DNA from: Gp6-AA40 sp036407095
GTDB taxonomy: Bacteria; Acidobacteriota; Vicinamibacteria; Vicinamibacterales; UBA2999
DNA length: 64,000 nucleotides
Direction: 5' to 3'
NCBI GenBank assembly: GCA_036407095.1
Contig: DASWZV010000065.1
Coordinates: 1 to 64,000 of the forward strand
In this document: piece by piece, positions 1 through 8,311 of the stretch
Position numbering within the stretch: the first letter of the stretch is position 1
Layout of the letters: each line of letters starts with the position of its first letter
Position numbers and translations under genes: made by a program
Notes under the pieces: model-generated
The model's database searches: none
What the model saw: only the letters and a program-made list of their open reading frames with translations
What the model was told of the DNA's origin: nothing

Positions 1-1
1 C

Positions 2-2284
2 AACCCGTCGTTCGGCGGTCCGATCGTGCGCGACAAGCTGTGGTTCTTCGGCACCTACCGCTATCAGTACAACCGGCAGTCGGTCGCCAGCATGTGGGAC
101 AACAAGAACGCCGGCAACAACGCCAGGTGGGACTACGACCCGGATTTCAGCAAGCAATCGGAAGACGACGGCGAGTGGCGGAATCACTCGGTTCGTTTGA
201 CGTGGCAGGCGACGCCGCGCAACAAGATCGTCGGCTGGACGGACGTCCACTACAACTGCCTGCACTGCGACGCCGGCGGCTCGAGCTCCGGTCTCACGTT
301 CACCGGCCTGGTGGCAACGAGGGAGGCGCTTCAGCGTAACGAGAACCATCCGAGCATCTTGAGCCAGGTCTGGTGGACATCACCGGTCACCAATCGCCTG
401 CTGCTCGACGCGAACGTGCAGCTCGGACCGAACTTCTGGTGGGGCGCGCAGCAGAAGAACTCGTACGACCCGACGACGATTCCAGTGTCGGACGCTGCGA
501 TCACCGTCGTCACGCCCAATGGACCGGTCACGTTCACCAACCTGAACTACCGTTCGGCCAACTGGTCGGGGCATACGGGATTCACCACCGTTGCGCAGGG
601 AGCGGTGTCGTACGTGACCGGATCGCACAGCGCGAAATTCGGTGCGCGCTTCCACGAGAACGATTCGACGTTCCCGAAGAACTTCTACAACGGCTCGCAG
701 CTCACGTACCAGGTAAGCGGCGGGTTCGTCGATCCTGCGAACAACATCCACACGCCCGGCGCGCCGACGCAGCTCACCATGTTCGCGGATCAGGGATCGC
801 AGCAGCAGCAGCGGCAGCGTATCTTCGCGGTGTACGCGCAGGACCGCTGGTCGGTCAACCGGCTCTCTCTGCAAGGCGGGCTGCGCTACGAACACCTCGC
901 GGATCATTTCGGAGCGCAGAGTTTCGGACCGAACGTCTTCCTGCCGACCGCGATCGACTTCGCGGCCACTGACGGTCCGTTGCATCTCAACGAACTCCAG
1001 CCGCGGTTCGGCGCCTCTTACGACGTGTTTGGCAACGGCAAGACGGCGGCGAAGGTCTTCTTCGGTCGCTACGTCACCACGACCAACACCGTCGACGAGT
1101 GGGCATCCTACAGTCCCGCAGGTGCCGGACATTTCGTGACGAGCACCACCAGATCGTGGAACGACCGGGGTGGGCTCGGCATCAATAGCGACTACATCCC
1201 CCAGTGCGACCTGTTGAATCCGGCTGCCAACGGCGAGTGCGGCGCGATGGCGAATCCGAGCTTCGGCAAGACCATCAACCCGCTCACGATCGATCCCGAC
1301 ACGACAAGCGGCTGGAACAAGCGTGAGTACAGCTGGGACCTGACGGTGGGCATGACGCAGGAGGTCGCTCCCAGGGTCTCGGTGGAGGTGGACTACATCC
1401 GAAGGACCTGGGGAAACCTCAAGACGACGATCAACCGTGCGCTCACACCGGCCGATTTCGATCCCTTCGTGTATAACGTGCCGACCGATCCCAGACTGCC
1501 GGGAGGCGGTGGCTACAGCCTGACGTTCCTCGATATGAAGCCGGGCAAGTTCGGGGTTGTCGACAACTACCAGACGTTCACCGACAAGCTCGGGGGCGTC
1601 TCGAACACGTTCAACGGCTTCGACGTGAGTGCAACCGCGCGTCTGCGAAACATTACTGTCCAGGGCGGGACCAGCACCGGCAACGTGGTCGAAGACGAAT
1701 GCGGCCTGGTGGCGGCGCATCCGGACATCTACGTGCCTGCCCTGTTTGCGGGCGGCTCTCTCACCTTCGGCAAGCAGTTCAACGGCTCGGCCGGCCAATG
1801 GCCGGCGTCCATGTGCCGTCGCGAGTCGGGGTTCCTGACGAACATCAAAGGGCTGGCGTCGTACAACGTTCCAAAGGTTGACGTGCTCCTCAGCGGCACC
1901 TGGCACAGCGTTCCCTATCCTGGGAACAATTTCCCGAGCATCACCAGCCAGAGCCTCAGTGGCCTGGTGCTCGTGCCACTCGCGTTGACCAACCTTGGGC
2001 GTCCACTCGCGAGCGGCGGCGCCGTCGAGTTCCTGAACCTCGTCGAGCCGGGCAAGTTGAATTACGAGCGACTGAGCCAGGCCGACATGCGGATCGGCAA
2101 GAATCTGCGATACGGCCGCACGAAGACGCTCGTCGCGCTCGACATCTTCAACCTGTTCAACTCGAACACGCCGGATGTGTACAACACGACGTACTCTGCT
2201 CCGGGCGCGACCTCAACGTATCTCTACCCGCGCTCGATCACCGTCGGCCGCTTCTTCAAGATCAGCGCGCAGCTCGATTTTTAG
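2..2284 (+). CDS. TonB-dependent receptor, Oar-like, C-terminal part (5' end cut by window edge)
   Basis: Outer-membrane beta-barrel of a TonB-dependent receptor that would take up a large substrate, probably glycan or peptide, across the outer membrane. The frame is open from base 2, so the GTG at 26 is only an internal codon and the gene begins outside the window. The first residues read NPSFGGPIVRDKLWFFGTYR, the typical plug-to-barrel junction of Oar-like receptors, followed by alternating aromatic-rich strands such as AVYAQDRWSVNRLSLQGGLR. The C terminus ends in FFKISAQLDF with a terminal Phe, as expected for a protein assembled by the BAM machinery. About 760 residues are present; the missing part should hold a signal peptide, a carboxypeptidase-regulatory domain and the plug. 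The substrate cannot be told from this part. Confidence 0.9.
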   Translation, partial: NPSFGGPIVRDKLWFFGTYRYQYNRQSVASMWDNKNAGNNARWDYDPDFSKQSEDDGEWRNHSVRLTWQATPRNKIVGWTDVHYNCLHCDAGGSSSGLTFTGLVATREALQRNENHPSILSQVWWTSPVTNRLLLDANVQLGPNFWWGAQQKNSYDPTTIPVSDAAITVVTPNGPVTFTNLNYRSANWSGHTGFTTVAQGAVSYVTGSHSAKFGARFHENDSTFPKNFYNGSQLTYQVSGGFVDPANNIHTPGAPTQLTMFADQGSQQQQRQRIFAVYAQDRWSVNRLSLQGGLRYEHLADHFGAQSFGPNVFLPTAIDFAATDGPLHLNELQPRFGASYDVFGNGKTAAKVFFGRYVTTTNTVDEWASYSPAGAGHFVTSTTRSWNDRGGLGINSDYIPQCDLLNPAANGECGAMANPSFGKTINPLTIDPDTTSGWNKREYSWDLTVGMTQEVAPRVSVEVDYIRRTWGNLKTTINRALTPADFDPFVYNVPTDPRLPGGGGYSLTFLDMKPGKFGVVDNYQTFTDKLGGVSNTFNGFDVSATARLRNITVQGGTSTGNVVEDECGLVAAHPDIYVPALFAGGSLTFGKQFNGSAGQWPASMCRRESGFLTNIKGLASYNVPKVDVLLSGTWHSVPYPGNNFPSITSQSLSGLVLVPLALTNLGRPLASGGAVEFLNLVEPGKLNYERLSQADMRIGKNLRYGRTKTLVALDIFNLFNSNTPDVYNTTYSAPGATSTYLYPRSITVGRFFKISAQLDF

Positions 2285-2286
2285 AA

Positions 2287-2364
2287 GGAATCAGGAATCG
2301 GGACTCAGGAATCAGAGTCAGGAATCGGGAATCAGCCATTCCTGATTCCTGCTTCCTGATTCCT
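2287..2364. repeat. GGAATC short-repeat cluster with inverted copies
   Basis: The spacer between the receptor stop and the LysR stop consists of repeated GGAATCAGGAATC-like words on the plus strand followed by their reverse complement (GATTCCTGATTCC) after about 2341. The two halves can pair into a long stem. It sits between two convergent genes, so it could act as a bidirectional terminator, but the simple word structure also looks like a dispersed intergenic repeat. Confidence 0.7.
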
Positions 2365-2372
2365 CGTCATCT

Positions 2373-3290
2373 CTATGCGGACCGCGCTTTCGGTCTGTTG
2401 TGTTGCGCGACAACCTCTCTCACGACATCGACGAACAGCGGTACCAACTCGCTTGTCGATTGCGGTTTGTAGGCGAGCGCGATGTGCATGTCGGTGTGCG
2501 GCAGGGCCGGTGTGACCGGCCGCAGCACCATCGACGCGGCATGTCCGTCCTGCACACCCGCAGGGACGAGACACACGCCCAGTCCGGCGGCGACCAGCGC
2601 GCAGGCGGTGTAGAGGTTGTCGACTTCGTGCGCGATGTTCATGCTGAAGCCGGCTTCGCGGCACGCGGCCAGCACCTGGTCGAAGAAGCGTGGCGCGTTG
2701 CTTCGCGCGAACATGATTTGCGGCTCGCCCGACAGCGCCTGCAACGGGACCCGCTCGCATTTCGCCAGCGGGTGGTCGGGTGGCAGCGCGATCATGATTG
2801 GCTGGCGGATGACCGTCTCGGTCGCAAGGCCGGCATCGTCGATCGGGAGCGCCACGAAGCCGACGTGGAGTCGGCCCTCGTTGATGGCCTGCGTCTGATC
2901 CAGGCTGCTGATGTTGCGCAGGACGATCCGCACCCTCGGGTGTTTCTTCGCGAAGGCGCGGAGAATCTGCACGAAGATCGGCGCGTCGGCCGGCCCGGCG
3001 ACGCCAATCGTGAGCTGACCGACTTCACCCTGGTTCACCCGTGACGCCAGGTTCGCGGCAAGCGATGCCTGGGCCAGGATGACGCGTGCCTCCTGCACGA
3101 ACATGCGGCCGGCTTCGGTGAGCTGCACTTGGCGCTTGGTGCGGTGAAAGAGCTTGATCCGCAGCTCCTCTTCGAGCTGTCGGATTTGATGGCTGAGCGG
3201 CGGCTGACTGAGATGCAGTTGCTCGGCGGCGCGTCCGAAGTGCAGCGTCTCGGCCAGCGTGACAACGTAGCGTAGGTGGCGCAGCTCCAT
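2373..3290 (-). CDS. LysR-family transcriptional regulator
   Basis: A 305-residue LysR regulator. The start at 3290 gives MELRHLRYVVTLAETLHFGR, the usual LysR N terminus, so the longer upstream reading is not used. Residues 1-60 form the winged helix-turn-helix (AAEQLHLSQPPLSHQIRQLE); residues from about 90 form the periplasmic-binding-type effector domain (GQLTIGVAGPADAPIFVQIL). The domain is close to the BenM/CatM/CbbR type. The effector is unknown. It is read away from the aquaporin-side genes in the same direction; the 49-bp gap to the aquaporin stop does not hold a clear divergent target. Confident on family, not on regulon. Confidence 0.92.
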   Translation of the reverse strand: MELRHLRYVVTLAETLHFGRAAEQLHLSQPPLSHQIRQLEEELRIKLFHRTKRQVQLTEAGRMFVQEARVILAQASLAANLASRVNQGEVGQLTIGVAGPADAPIFVQILRAFAKKHPRVRIVLRNISSLDQTQAINEGRLHVGFVALPIDDAGLATETVIRQPIMIALPPDHPLAKCERVPLQALSGEPQIMFARSNAPRFFDQVLAACREAGFSMNIAHEVDNLYTACALVAAGLGVCLVPAGVQDGHAASMVLRPVTPALPHTDMHIALAYKPQSTSELVPLFVDVVREVVAQHNRPKARSA

Positions 3291-3339
3291 TCTGTCGGCG
3301 AAGCTTACAGCAGACCGGCGGTGCACGCGAGCCCGCTCG

Positions 3340-4062
3340 TCACGCCCTGCGGCCGGTGACCGGAGGTGCCTCGACCGGCCCTTCGAGCGCCGTTTTGTAG
3401 ACGAACCCTGCGAGCGCGGCACCAATCATCGGAGCAATCCAGAAGACCCAGAGTTGCTGAAGCGCCCATCCCCCGACGAACACTGCTGGGCCAGTGCTCC
3501 GCGCGGGGTTGACGGAGGTGTTCGTCACCGGAATGCTGACCAGATGAATCAGCGTGAGGGCCAGGCCGATGGCGAGGCCGGCGAATCCGACCGGAGCACG
3601 CTTGTGCGTGGCGCCGAGGATGACCACGAGGAACATGAACGTCATCACGATTTCGCTCACGATCGCCGCGCTCAGCGAATAGCCACCCGGCGAATGCTCC
3701 GCGTAGCCGTTTGACGCGAATCCTCCGGCGACGCTGAAATCCGCCTTGCCGCTCGCGATCAGAAACAACACGCCGGCGCCGGCCAGGGCACCAAGAACCT
3801 GCACGACGATGTACGGCACGAGCTGGGAAGCGGGAAAGCGACCACCCGCCCACAAGCCGACGGACACGGCGGGATTGAAGTGGCCACCGGAGATCGGACC
3901 GAGCGCATAGGCGCCGGTCAGCACGGTGAGACCGAAGGCCAGCGACACGCCGAGCAGTCCGATGCCCACGTTGGGAAACGCAGCTGAGAGCACTGCGCTC
4001 CCACACCCGCCGAGCACGAGCCAGAACGTGCCGAAGAATTCCGCGGACAGCTTTGCAGGCAC
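3340..4062 (-). CDS. aqpZ: Aquaporin Z-type water channel
   Basis: Inner-membrane water channel of the MIP family, 240 residues, the usual length of AqpZ. Six hydrophobic helices are visible and both half-helix NPA motifs are intact: HFNPAVS near residue 64 and VNPARSTGPA near 184. The surrounding signature SGGHFNPAVS and the Arg after the second NPA (the selectivity-filter Arg) match water-selective aquaporins rather than glycerol facilitators. The C terminus has a short proline-rich tail. It is transcribed in the same direction as the LysR gene but is separated by 49 bp, so an operon is uncertain. Confidence 0.95.
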   Translation of the reverse strand: MPAKLSAEFFGTFWLVLGGCGSAVLSAAFPNVGIGLLGVSLAFGLTVLTGAYALGPISGGHFNPAVSVGLWAGGRFPASQLVPYIVVQVLGALAGAGVLFLIASGKADFSVAGGFASNGYAEHSPGGYSLSAAIVSEIVMTFMFLVVILGATHKRAPVGFAGLAIGLALTLIHLVSIPVTNTSVNPARSTGPAVFVGGWALQQLWVFWIAPMIGAALAGFVYKTALEGPVEAPPVTGRRA

Positions 4063-4173
4063 GGCGCCGCTCCTTTACTGACACTGAATAGGGAGACCGA
4101 ACCTGGTCGGAACATCCGGGCGGCCGCCCGGGACGCGGGGACGATAGCATGAAACGAAGGGGCGAATCGACGA

Positions 4174-4202
4174 CAAGGGGCGGGTCAGACACCCGCCCCT
4201 TG
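4174..4202 (-). terminator. GC-rich hairpin terminator after the 4213-4674 gene
   Basis: Arms CAAGGGGCGGGT and ACCCGCCCCTTG pair perfectly around the 5-base loop CAGAC. It begins 11 bases beyond the TAA stop of the minus-strand gene at 4213-4674. No long U-tract follows, so it may be a weak or Rho-assisted terminator. Confidence 0.7.
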
Positions 4203-4212
4203 CGACGTCGAT

Positions 4213-4674
4213 TTATGGATTACACGACGCTGCGATCATGCGAACCGCGTCGACACGAAGTTCGGGCGTCGCTGACGACGAGTCCTTGGCTTTGGTGTCC
4301 TCGAGGCGTCCGGTGATCTCCACCCGATGATTGAGGTGCTGGCGCAATTCGCTCGCCTTCCCGTCGAGCGTGAACGCCGTCGCGCTCGGCGATGTGACCG
4401 GAGGTGCGGAGGCATCGCTCCGCGCCTGGTCACGTGCCGCCCGGTCACCAGGCGCCGCTGACGAAGCCGCTCCAGCGCTCGGAGCGACGTTCGCATTCGT
4501 CAGCATGAATCGATCGATGTCTTTCTTGTCGCCTGAACCCAGACCCTGCTCAGCGGATTGCACACAGCCGGTGACAGTCACTGTGTTCGCGCTCCGCTCG
4601 GCGCCAGTCCGTGCATTGCAGCCGCCAAAAGCCACCGCGAGCGCAGCCACTGCAATCGGGATGTTGTGCTTCAT
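4213..4674 (-). CDS. Small secreted lipoprotein with TGCV motif, unknown function
   Basis: A 153-residue protein with an N-terminal hydrophobic segment and lipobox-like site (AVAFGGC, Cys19). After a short linker comes VTVTGCVQSAEQ, then a spacer rich in Ala, Ser and Pro, and a C-terminal section LNHRVEITGRLEDTKAK...LRVDAVRMIAASC. The order TGCV, VEITG, V-x-x-V, final SC is shared with the protein encoded at 6472-6885, so the two are paralogues of a small, probably OB-fold-like secreted family common in Acidobacteria. No enzyme motif is seen. It lies upstream of, and divergent from, the sigma-factor gene and may belong to its regulon (inference). Confidence 0.75.
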   Translation of the reverse strand: MKHNIPIAVAALAVAFGGCNARTGAERSANTVTVTGCVQSAEQGLGSGDKKDIDRFMLTNANVAPSAGAASSAAPGDRAARDQARSDASAPPVTSPSATAFTLDGKASELRQHLNHRVEITGRLEDTKAKDSSSATPELRVDAVRMIAASCNP

Positions 4675-4938
4675 GTGCTTTCCTCCTGGGGGCTTTCGCC
4701 TGGGAGGTGCAAGCCGTACTCCTGATCGGCGGGAACATGCTCGACGATTGCGTTAAGCCGCCCTGCGCGCGGGCCGATATCGGCGGCCGATTAGCTGGGA
4801 TGGCCCTCTCGAAGCGACGAGTCGGCATTTGATACACCGCCACATTTCGTCCCCCCGTTCTGATCGCTCTAACGCTGAGCAGGACGTGTGCGACGGCGGA
4901 GTTCGTCACAAACCGGCTCCGCCAATCGTTGTTGGGTT

Positions 4939-5475
4939 GTGAGCAGCGAAACAGAAGCAGCCGCGGCGGCAGATGCTGCCGCGGAGGCGTTCGATTTCGA
5001 TGACGTGTTCCACACGCATTACCGGCGAATCGCTCGTGTGATCGTCCGGGTCATTCAGGATCCCTCCCGCGCCGAGGAGCTGGCCGTCGAGGTGTTCTGG
5101 AAACTGTGGCGGCATCCACGCGCCCAGGGACCGCAGTGCAGCGGCTGGCTGTACCGAACCGCCGTGAGGACCGCTGTCGACGAACTTCGGACGCGGGCGA
5201 GACGCGAGAAGTACGAACGCTGGCTCGGGATCGACCGGCCCGTCGACGATCCGGAACGGTCTCGAGAGACCGCCGAAGACCGGACGAAGATCCGCACGGT
5301 TCTCGCCGTCCTGCGATCGCAGGACGCGCAGCTCGTCGCCCTCCGTGCCGAGGGGCTCTCGTACGAGGAGTTGGCCCAGGTGCTGAATCTGAAACCCACG
5401 TCGATCGGCACGATGCTGCGCCGGGCACAGGAATCATTCCGACAGGAGTACATCAAACGTTATGGCGACGCATGA
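4939..5475 (+). CDS. ECF-type RNA polymerase sigma factor
   Basis: Extracytoplasmic-function sigma factor. Region 2 is seen in FDDVFHTHYRRIARVIVRVI and the conserved ELAVEVFWKLWRHP; region 4 helix-turn-helix in GLSYEELAQVLNLKPTSIGT followed by MLRRAQESFRQEY. The GTG at 4939 gives a 178-residue protein; the frame stays open to a GTG at 4888, but that adds an unusual Cys/Arg-rich stretch and its AGGA lies only 3 bases upstream. The last 14 bases overlap the next gene, which has the layout of an anti-sigma partner, so the two are co-translated. Spacing between regions 2 and 4 is normal. Confidence 0.88.
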   Translation: MSSETEAAAAADAAAEAFDFDDVFHTHYRRIARVIVRVIQDPSRAEELAVEVFWKLWRHPRAQGPQCSGWLYRTAVRTAVDELRTRARREKYERWLGIDRPVDDPERSRETAEDRTKIRTVLAVLRSQDAQLVALRAEGLSYEELAQVLNLKPTSIGTMLRRAQESFRQEYIKRYGDA

Positions 5476-6385
5476 CCAGCTCGAAGAGTGGGTGAACCAG
5501 CGAATGATCGCCGCCGACCCCTCGGCGGCGTGGCCCGACCTCGCGGCCGGGTGGACAGGTCTCGAACGGCGGATCGCAACGCGACCGCATGGCCGGTTGT
5601 TGTGGGCGGCCTGCGCGCTCGCTGGATGCGCGGTGACGCTCGTACTGCCGGCGCCGCGAGCAGTGGCGCAGCGGTATTGGGATCAAGTGGTGCTCGGCAG
5701 GATTCAAGTGATGATCGCCGATTACGACCAGCACGGTGCTGCCGCGAGCTTCTTCTCTACCGAGATGGAGCTTCGTCTCGACCCAGTCAGCGTGGCTTCG
5801 ATAGAGGCAGCCAGCAACGCCGCAGGCTTTGTGCCGCGCGTGCCGGCGGTCGGTGTGTTCTCTACTTCGCCGACTTACTCGGTCACCGGCGTCGCGTCGA
5901 CGCGGCTGCGCCTGCGCACACCTGCGATTCGATACCTCTCCGCGCAGGCGGGTGCATCAGCCAGCGAGGTGCCTGATAGCTGGAACGGAGTCGTGCTCGA
6001 GGTCCGCGCCGGCCCGGTCATCATCGCCGACTACGATGGGACGCTGCTGCTCCAGAGTCTTCCCTTCCAATTGATCAAACCGGTGGATTTCGATCTCGAG
6101 CGCTTTTATCGCGTCGCGTTTCGATCGCTCGGCATGAGTGAGCGCGATGCTCGCCTCCTCGGCGCCGATCTCGCGGTGAGCCCTGCGCTGCTCATGTCCA
6201 TGCCCAAGGAAGACCGCGAACTGGTGCGCGAGTTCAAGACGCGAACCGGAACGGGAGTCATGATCTCAGACGTGTATGGGCCAGGAAAGATCGTAGCGAT
6301 ATGGAGCGGCAACGATCGACTCTATGCGCTGTTCGGACGCGTGGATAGAGACTTCGTGATCAGAGTGGCCAATGCGATGGATTAG
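5462..6385 (+). CDS. Single-span membrane protein, probable anti-sigma partner
   Basis: A 307-residue protein that starts inside the end of the sigma-factor gene. Residues 1-45 are polar and would be cytoplasmic, about 46-66 form one transmembrane helix (LLWAACALAGCAVTLVLPAP), and the rest would be periplasmic. The place and topology are those of an anti-sigma factor, but no zinc-binding H-x3-C-x2-C motif is present in the N-terminal part. The periplasmic part contains two similar stretches, MIADYDQHG and IIADYDGTL, and later ADLAVSPALLMSMPKEDREL, not recognised as a known domain. Function by position only. Confidence 0.65.
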   Translation: MATHDQLEEWVNQRMIAADPSAAWPDLAAGWTGLERRIATRPHGRLLWAACALAGCAVTLVLPAPRAVAQRYWDQVVLGRIQVMIADYDQHGAAASFFSTEMELRLDPVSVASIEAASNAAGFVPRVPAVGVFSTSPTYSVTGVASTRLRLRTPAIRYLSAQAGASASEVPDSWNGVVLEVRAGPVIIADYDGTLLLQSLPFQLIKPVDFDLERFYRVAFRSLGMSERDARLLGADLAVSPALLMSMPKEDRELVREFKTRTGTGVMISDVYGPGKIVAIWSGNDRLYALFGRVDRDFVIRVANAMD

Positions 6386-6391
6386 TCGATC

Positions 6392-6415
6392 AGGGTCCGC
6401 CTCGAGGCGGACCCT
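6392..6415 (+). terminator. Perfect 24-bp palindromic terminator after sigma/anti-sigma operon
   Basis: AGGGTCCGCCTC joined to its exact reverse complement, 6 bases after the TAG stop of the preceding gene. It also lies about 57 bases beyond the stop of the convergent gene at 6472-6885 and could end transcripts from both sides. A short A-rich stretch (AACAAAAAGAG) follows. Confidence 0.75.
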
Positions 6416-6471
6416 GCCGAACAAAAAGAGGGCCGCAATGATAACGGCCCCGACGATCGATCTCTCGCCCC

Positions 6472-6885
6472 CTACTTGCAGGATTCAGCGACAACCTTCA
6501 CGGATTCCACCTGCATGACCGGCGGACGCAGCACCTTCGGATTGGCGGCAGCACCTTCGTCAGCCGGAGGCGCACCAGGCTCGCGCACCGGGCCCGTCAC
6601 TTCCACTTTCTTGTTGACGTTGCTTGCGATCTCGGATGGCGTCGAACCGAGCAGCACATAAAGCTGGGCGGTGCCTCCTTCGGCCTTTTCCAGGATGTAC
6701 GCGGTCGCACCATCCGTGGTCTTCGCCTCCGCGACGCAACCGGTGAGCGTTGCCTTCGATGCTTCCCTGGGTGCTTCCTCCTTCGGCGGCGGCGGTGACG
6801 CTGGCGGCTGTTGTTGTGCGGCGACGCTCACGGTGCCCGCGAGCGCGCATGTAACTACGGTCGACGTGACATATCGCAGCATCAT
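6472..6885 (-). CDS. Small secreted protein with TGCV motif, paralogue of the 4213-4674 protein
   Basis: A 137-residue protein. The ATG at 6885 is chosen because GAGGGAG lies 2-3 bases upstream and a Sec signal peptide follows (LRYVTSTVVTCALAGTVSVAA). After a proline-rich linker come ATLTGCVAEAKTTDG, ILEKAEGGTAQLYVLLG, NKKVEVTGPVRE and the terminal VESVKVVAESC. The motif order repeats that of the lipoprotein at 4213-4674. Function unknown. Together the two genes bracket the sigma/anti-sigma operon. Confidence 0.75.
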   Translation of the reverse strand: MMLRYVTSTVVTCALAGTVSVAAQQQPPASPPPPKEEAPREASKATLTGCVAEAKTTDGATAYILEKAEGGTAQLYVLLGSTPSEIASNVNKKVEVTGPVREPGAPPADEGAAANPKVLRPPVMQVESVKVVAESCK

Positions 6886-7092
6886 TACTCCCTCTCTCGG
6901 GGGAACGGACGGGGTGCCACAACGACGCACCCGGTTGGGTCGCAGGATGAGCACGTTTCCTGCCAGGGCGAGGAAGCCACGGATGTCGAGACAATCCGCG
7001 GAAGAGATCGCTTCACAGCACAGGTGCGGGAATGAAAAGTATGCTCGTCGTTTCTGAAGCGTGTTGAATACAGGAGAGCTGTACGCGACAGC

Positions 7093-8271
7093 TCATCGAC
7101 GAGAGAAATATGATGCGAGGCGCTCGAGCGCTCTTTCAAACTCGCCTTCGCCCACCGACCCGTACGAGAGGCGCAGGCAACCCTCGCCGCTGCGACCAAA
7201 CGCTGCACCAGGAATCGTGACGACGTGCGCGTCTTCGAGGAGGCGTGTGGCCAGCGCGGTCGAATCGGTGCATCCGTGCACCCGCACGAACGCGAAGAAG
7301 CCGCCGGCCGCAGGCGACCATTCCAGTCCCGGCACGTCCGCCAGCCGCTCGGCGACGCGGTGCCTGCGGCGCTTGAACTCCTCATGGAATTGCCGCGCGT
7401 AGTCCCAGTCCTCGGTCACGGCTGCTTCAACGGCGATCTGTGAAATCGTCGGGGCGCAGATAATCATCGCGTCCTGAATCTTCGTGGCCTGCTCGCAGAC
7501 AACTCGGTCGGCCAGCATGAAGCCGACCCGCCATCCCATCATCGCGAACGATTTCGAGAACGTACCGACCACGACGACGCTGCGGCGCCAGTCGTTGACC
7601 GACGCCGCGCTCCAGTGCCTGCCGCCGTAGACGAACTGCATGTACGTCTCGTCGCTGATCACCCAGATGCCTCGGGACGCCAGCTCGCTCACGATCCGCT
7701 CGCCGTCGGCACGTGCGATCGTTGCGCCGGTCGGGTTGCTCGGAGTGCACAACACCACCGCACGCGTGCGCGGCGTCACCGCTCGCGACACGTCGTCCCA
7801 CGTCACGGTGTAGGCCTTCTGATCGGCGAGTGGTGCTTCGATCGCGATCGCTCCGGACGCTTGCACCTGCATGTAGTGGTTCGTGAAGTACGGCGCAGGC
7901 AGCACGACGTCATCGCCGGGGTTCACCAATGTGGTCAGCGCCGTGGCGAATGCGTGGTTGGCGCCTGCGGTAATCACCAGATCCCCGGCCTCGCAGTCGG
8001 CCCCGGTCTCCTGGTGCAATTGCCCGGCGAGCGCGCGTCTCAACGAAGGCCTTCCCGGATCAGTCGAGTAGAAGTGCACGTGTGGCGACGACAGCGCGGC
8101 CTGGGCGGCACGGACGGCCGATGGCGGCGGCGGAAAGTACGGCAAGGCCTGCCCGAGCGAAATGACGTCGCGCCCCTGCGCACGCAACTCCCCGGCGCGG
8201 AGGTTCAAGGGGTCGAAGGGCGGCAGCTCGATGTCGAGCACTCGTTGTGGAATCCTCACCATCGACACCAT
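7093..8271 (-). CDS. PLP-dependent aminotransferase, class I/II
   Basis: A 392-residue fold-type I aminotransferase of the aspartate aminotransferase superfamily. Key residues seen: CTPSNPTGATI with Asn179, the cofactor-contacting ISDETY with Asp207 and Tyr210, the Schiff-base lysine in GTFSKSFAMMGWRVG (Lys240) and Arg248. The C-terminal FGRSGEGCLRLSYGS holds the substrate-carboxylate Arg. The family includes aspartate, alanine and kynurenine-type transaminases; the exact substrate cannot be assigned. The gene is divergent from the methyltransferase, with 40 bp between the start codons, so they probably share a promoter region. Confidence 0.92.
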   Translation of the reverse strand: MVSMVRIPQRVLDIELPPFDPLNLRAGELRAQGRDVISLGQALPYFPPPPSAVRAAQAALSSPHVHFYSTDPGRPSLRRALAGQLHQETGADCEAGDLVITAGANHAFATALTTLVNPGDDVVLPAPYFTNHYMQVQASGAIAIEAPLADQKAYTVTWDDVSRAVTPRTRAVVLCTPSNPTGATIARADGERIVSELASRGIWVISDETYMQFVYGGRHWSAASVNDWRRSVVVVGTFSKSFAMMGWRVGFMLADRVVCEQATKIQDAMIICAPTISQIAVEAAVTEDWDYARQFHEEFKRRRHRVAERLADVPGLEWSPAAGGFFAFVRVHGCTDSTALATRLLEDAHVVTIPGAAFGRSGEGCLRLSYGSVGEGEFERALERLASYFSRR

Positions 8272-8311
8272 ATGCCTGATCTACACTCACGTCCTCACGG
8301 CTGGCGTCCAC

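Noticed and set aside
380..1906. 508-codon minus-strand frame opposite the TonB-dependent receptor
   Set aside because: It mirrors the receptor codons, is very Arg/Val-rich, has no recognisable motif and covers a clear real gene on the other strand.
2287..2364. CRISPR array
   Set aside because: The GGAATC words are short, contiguous and inverted, without unique spacers of constant length, and no cas genes are present.
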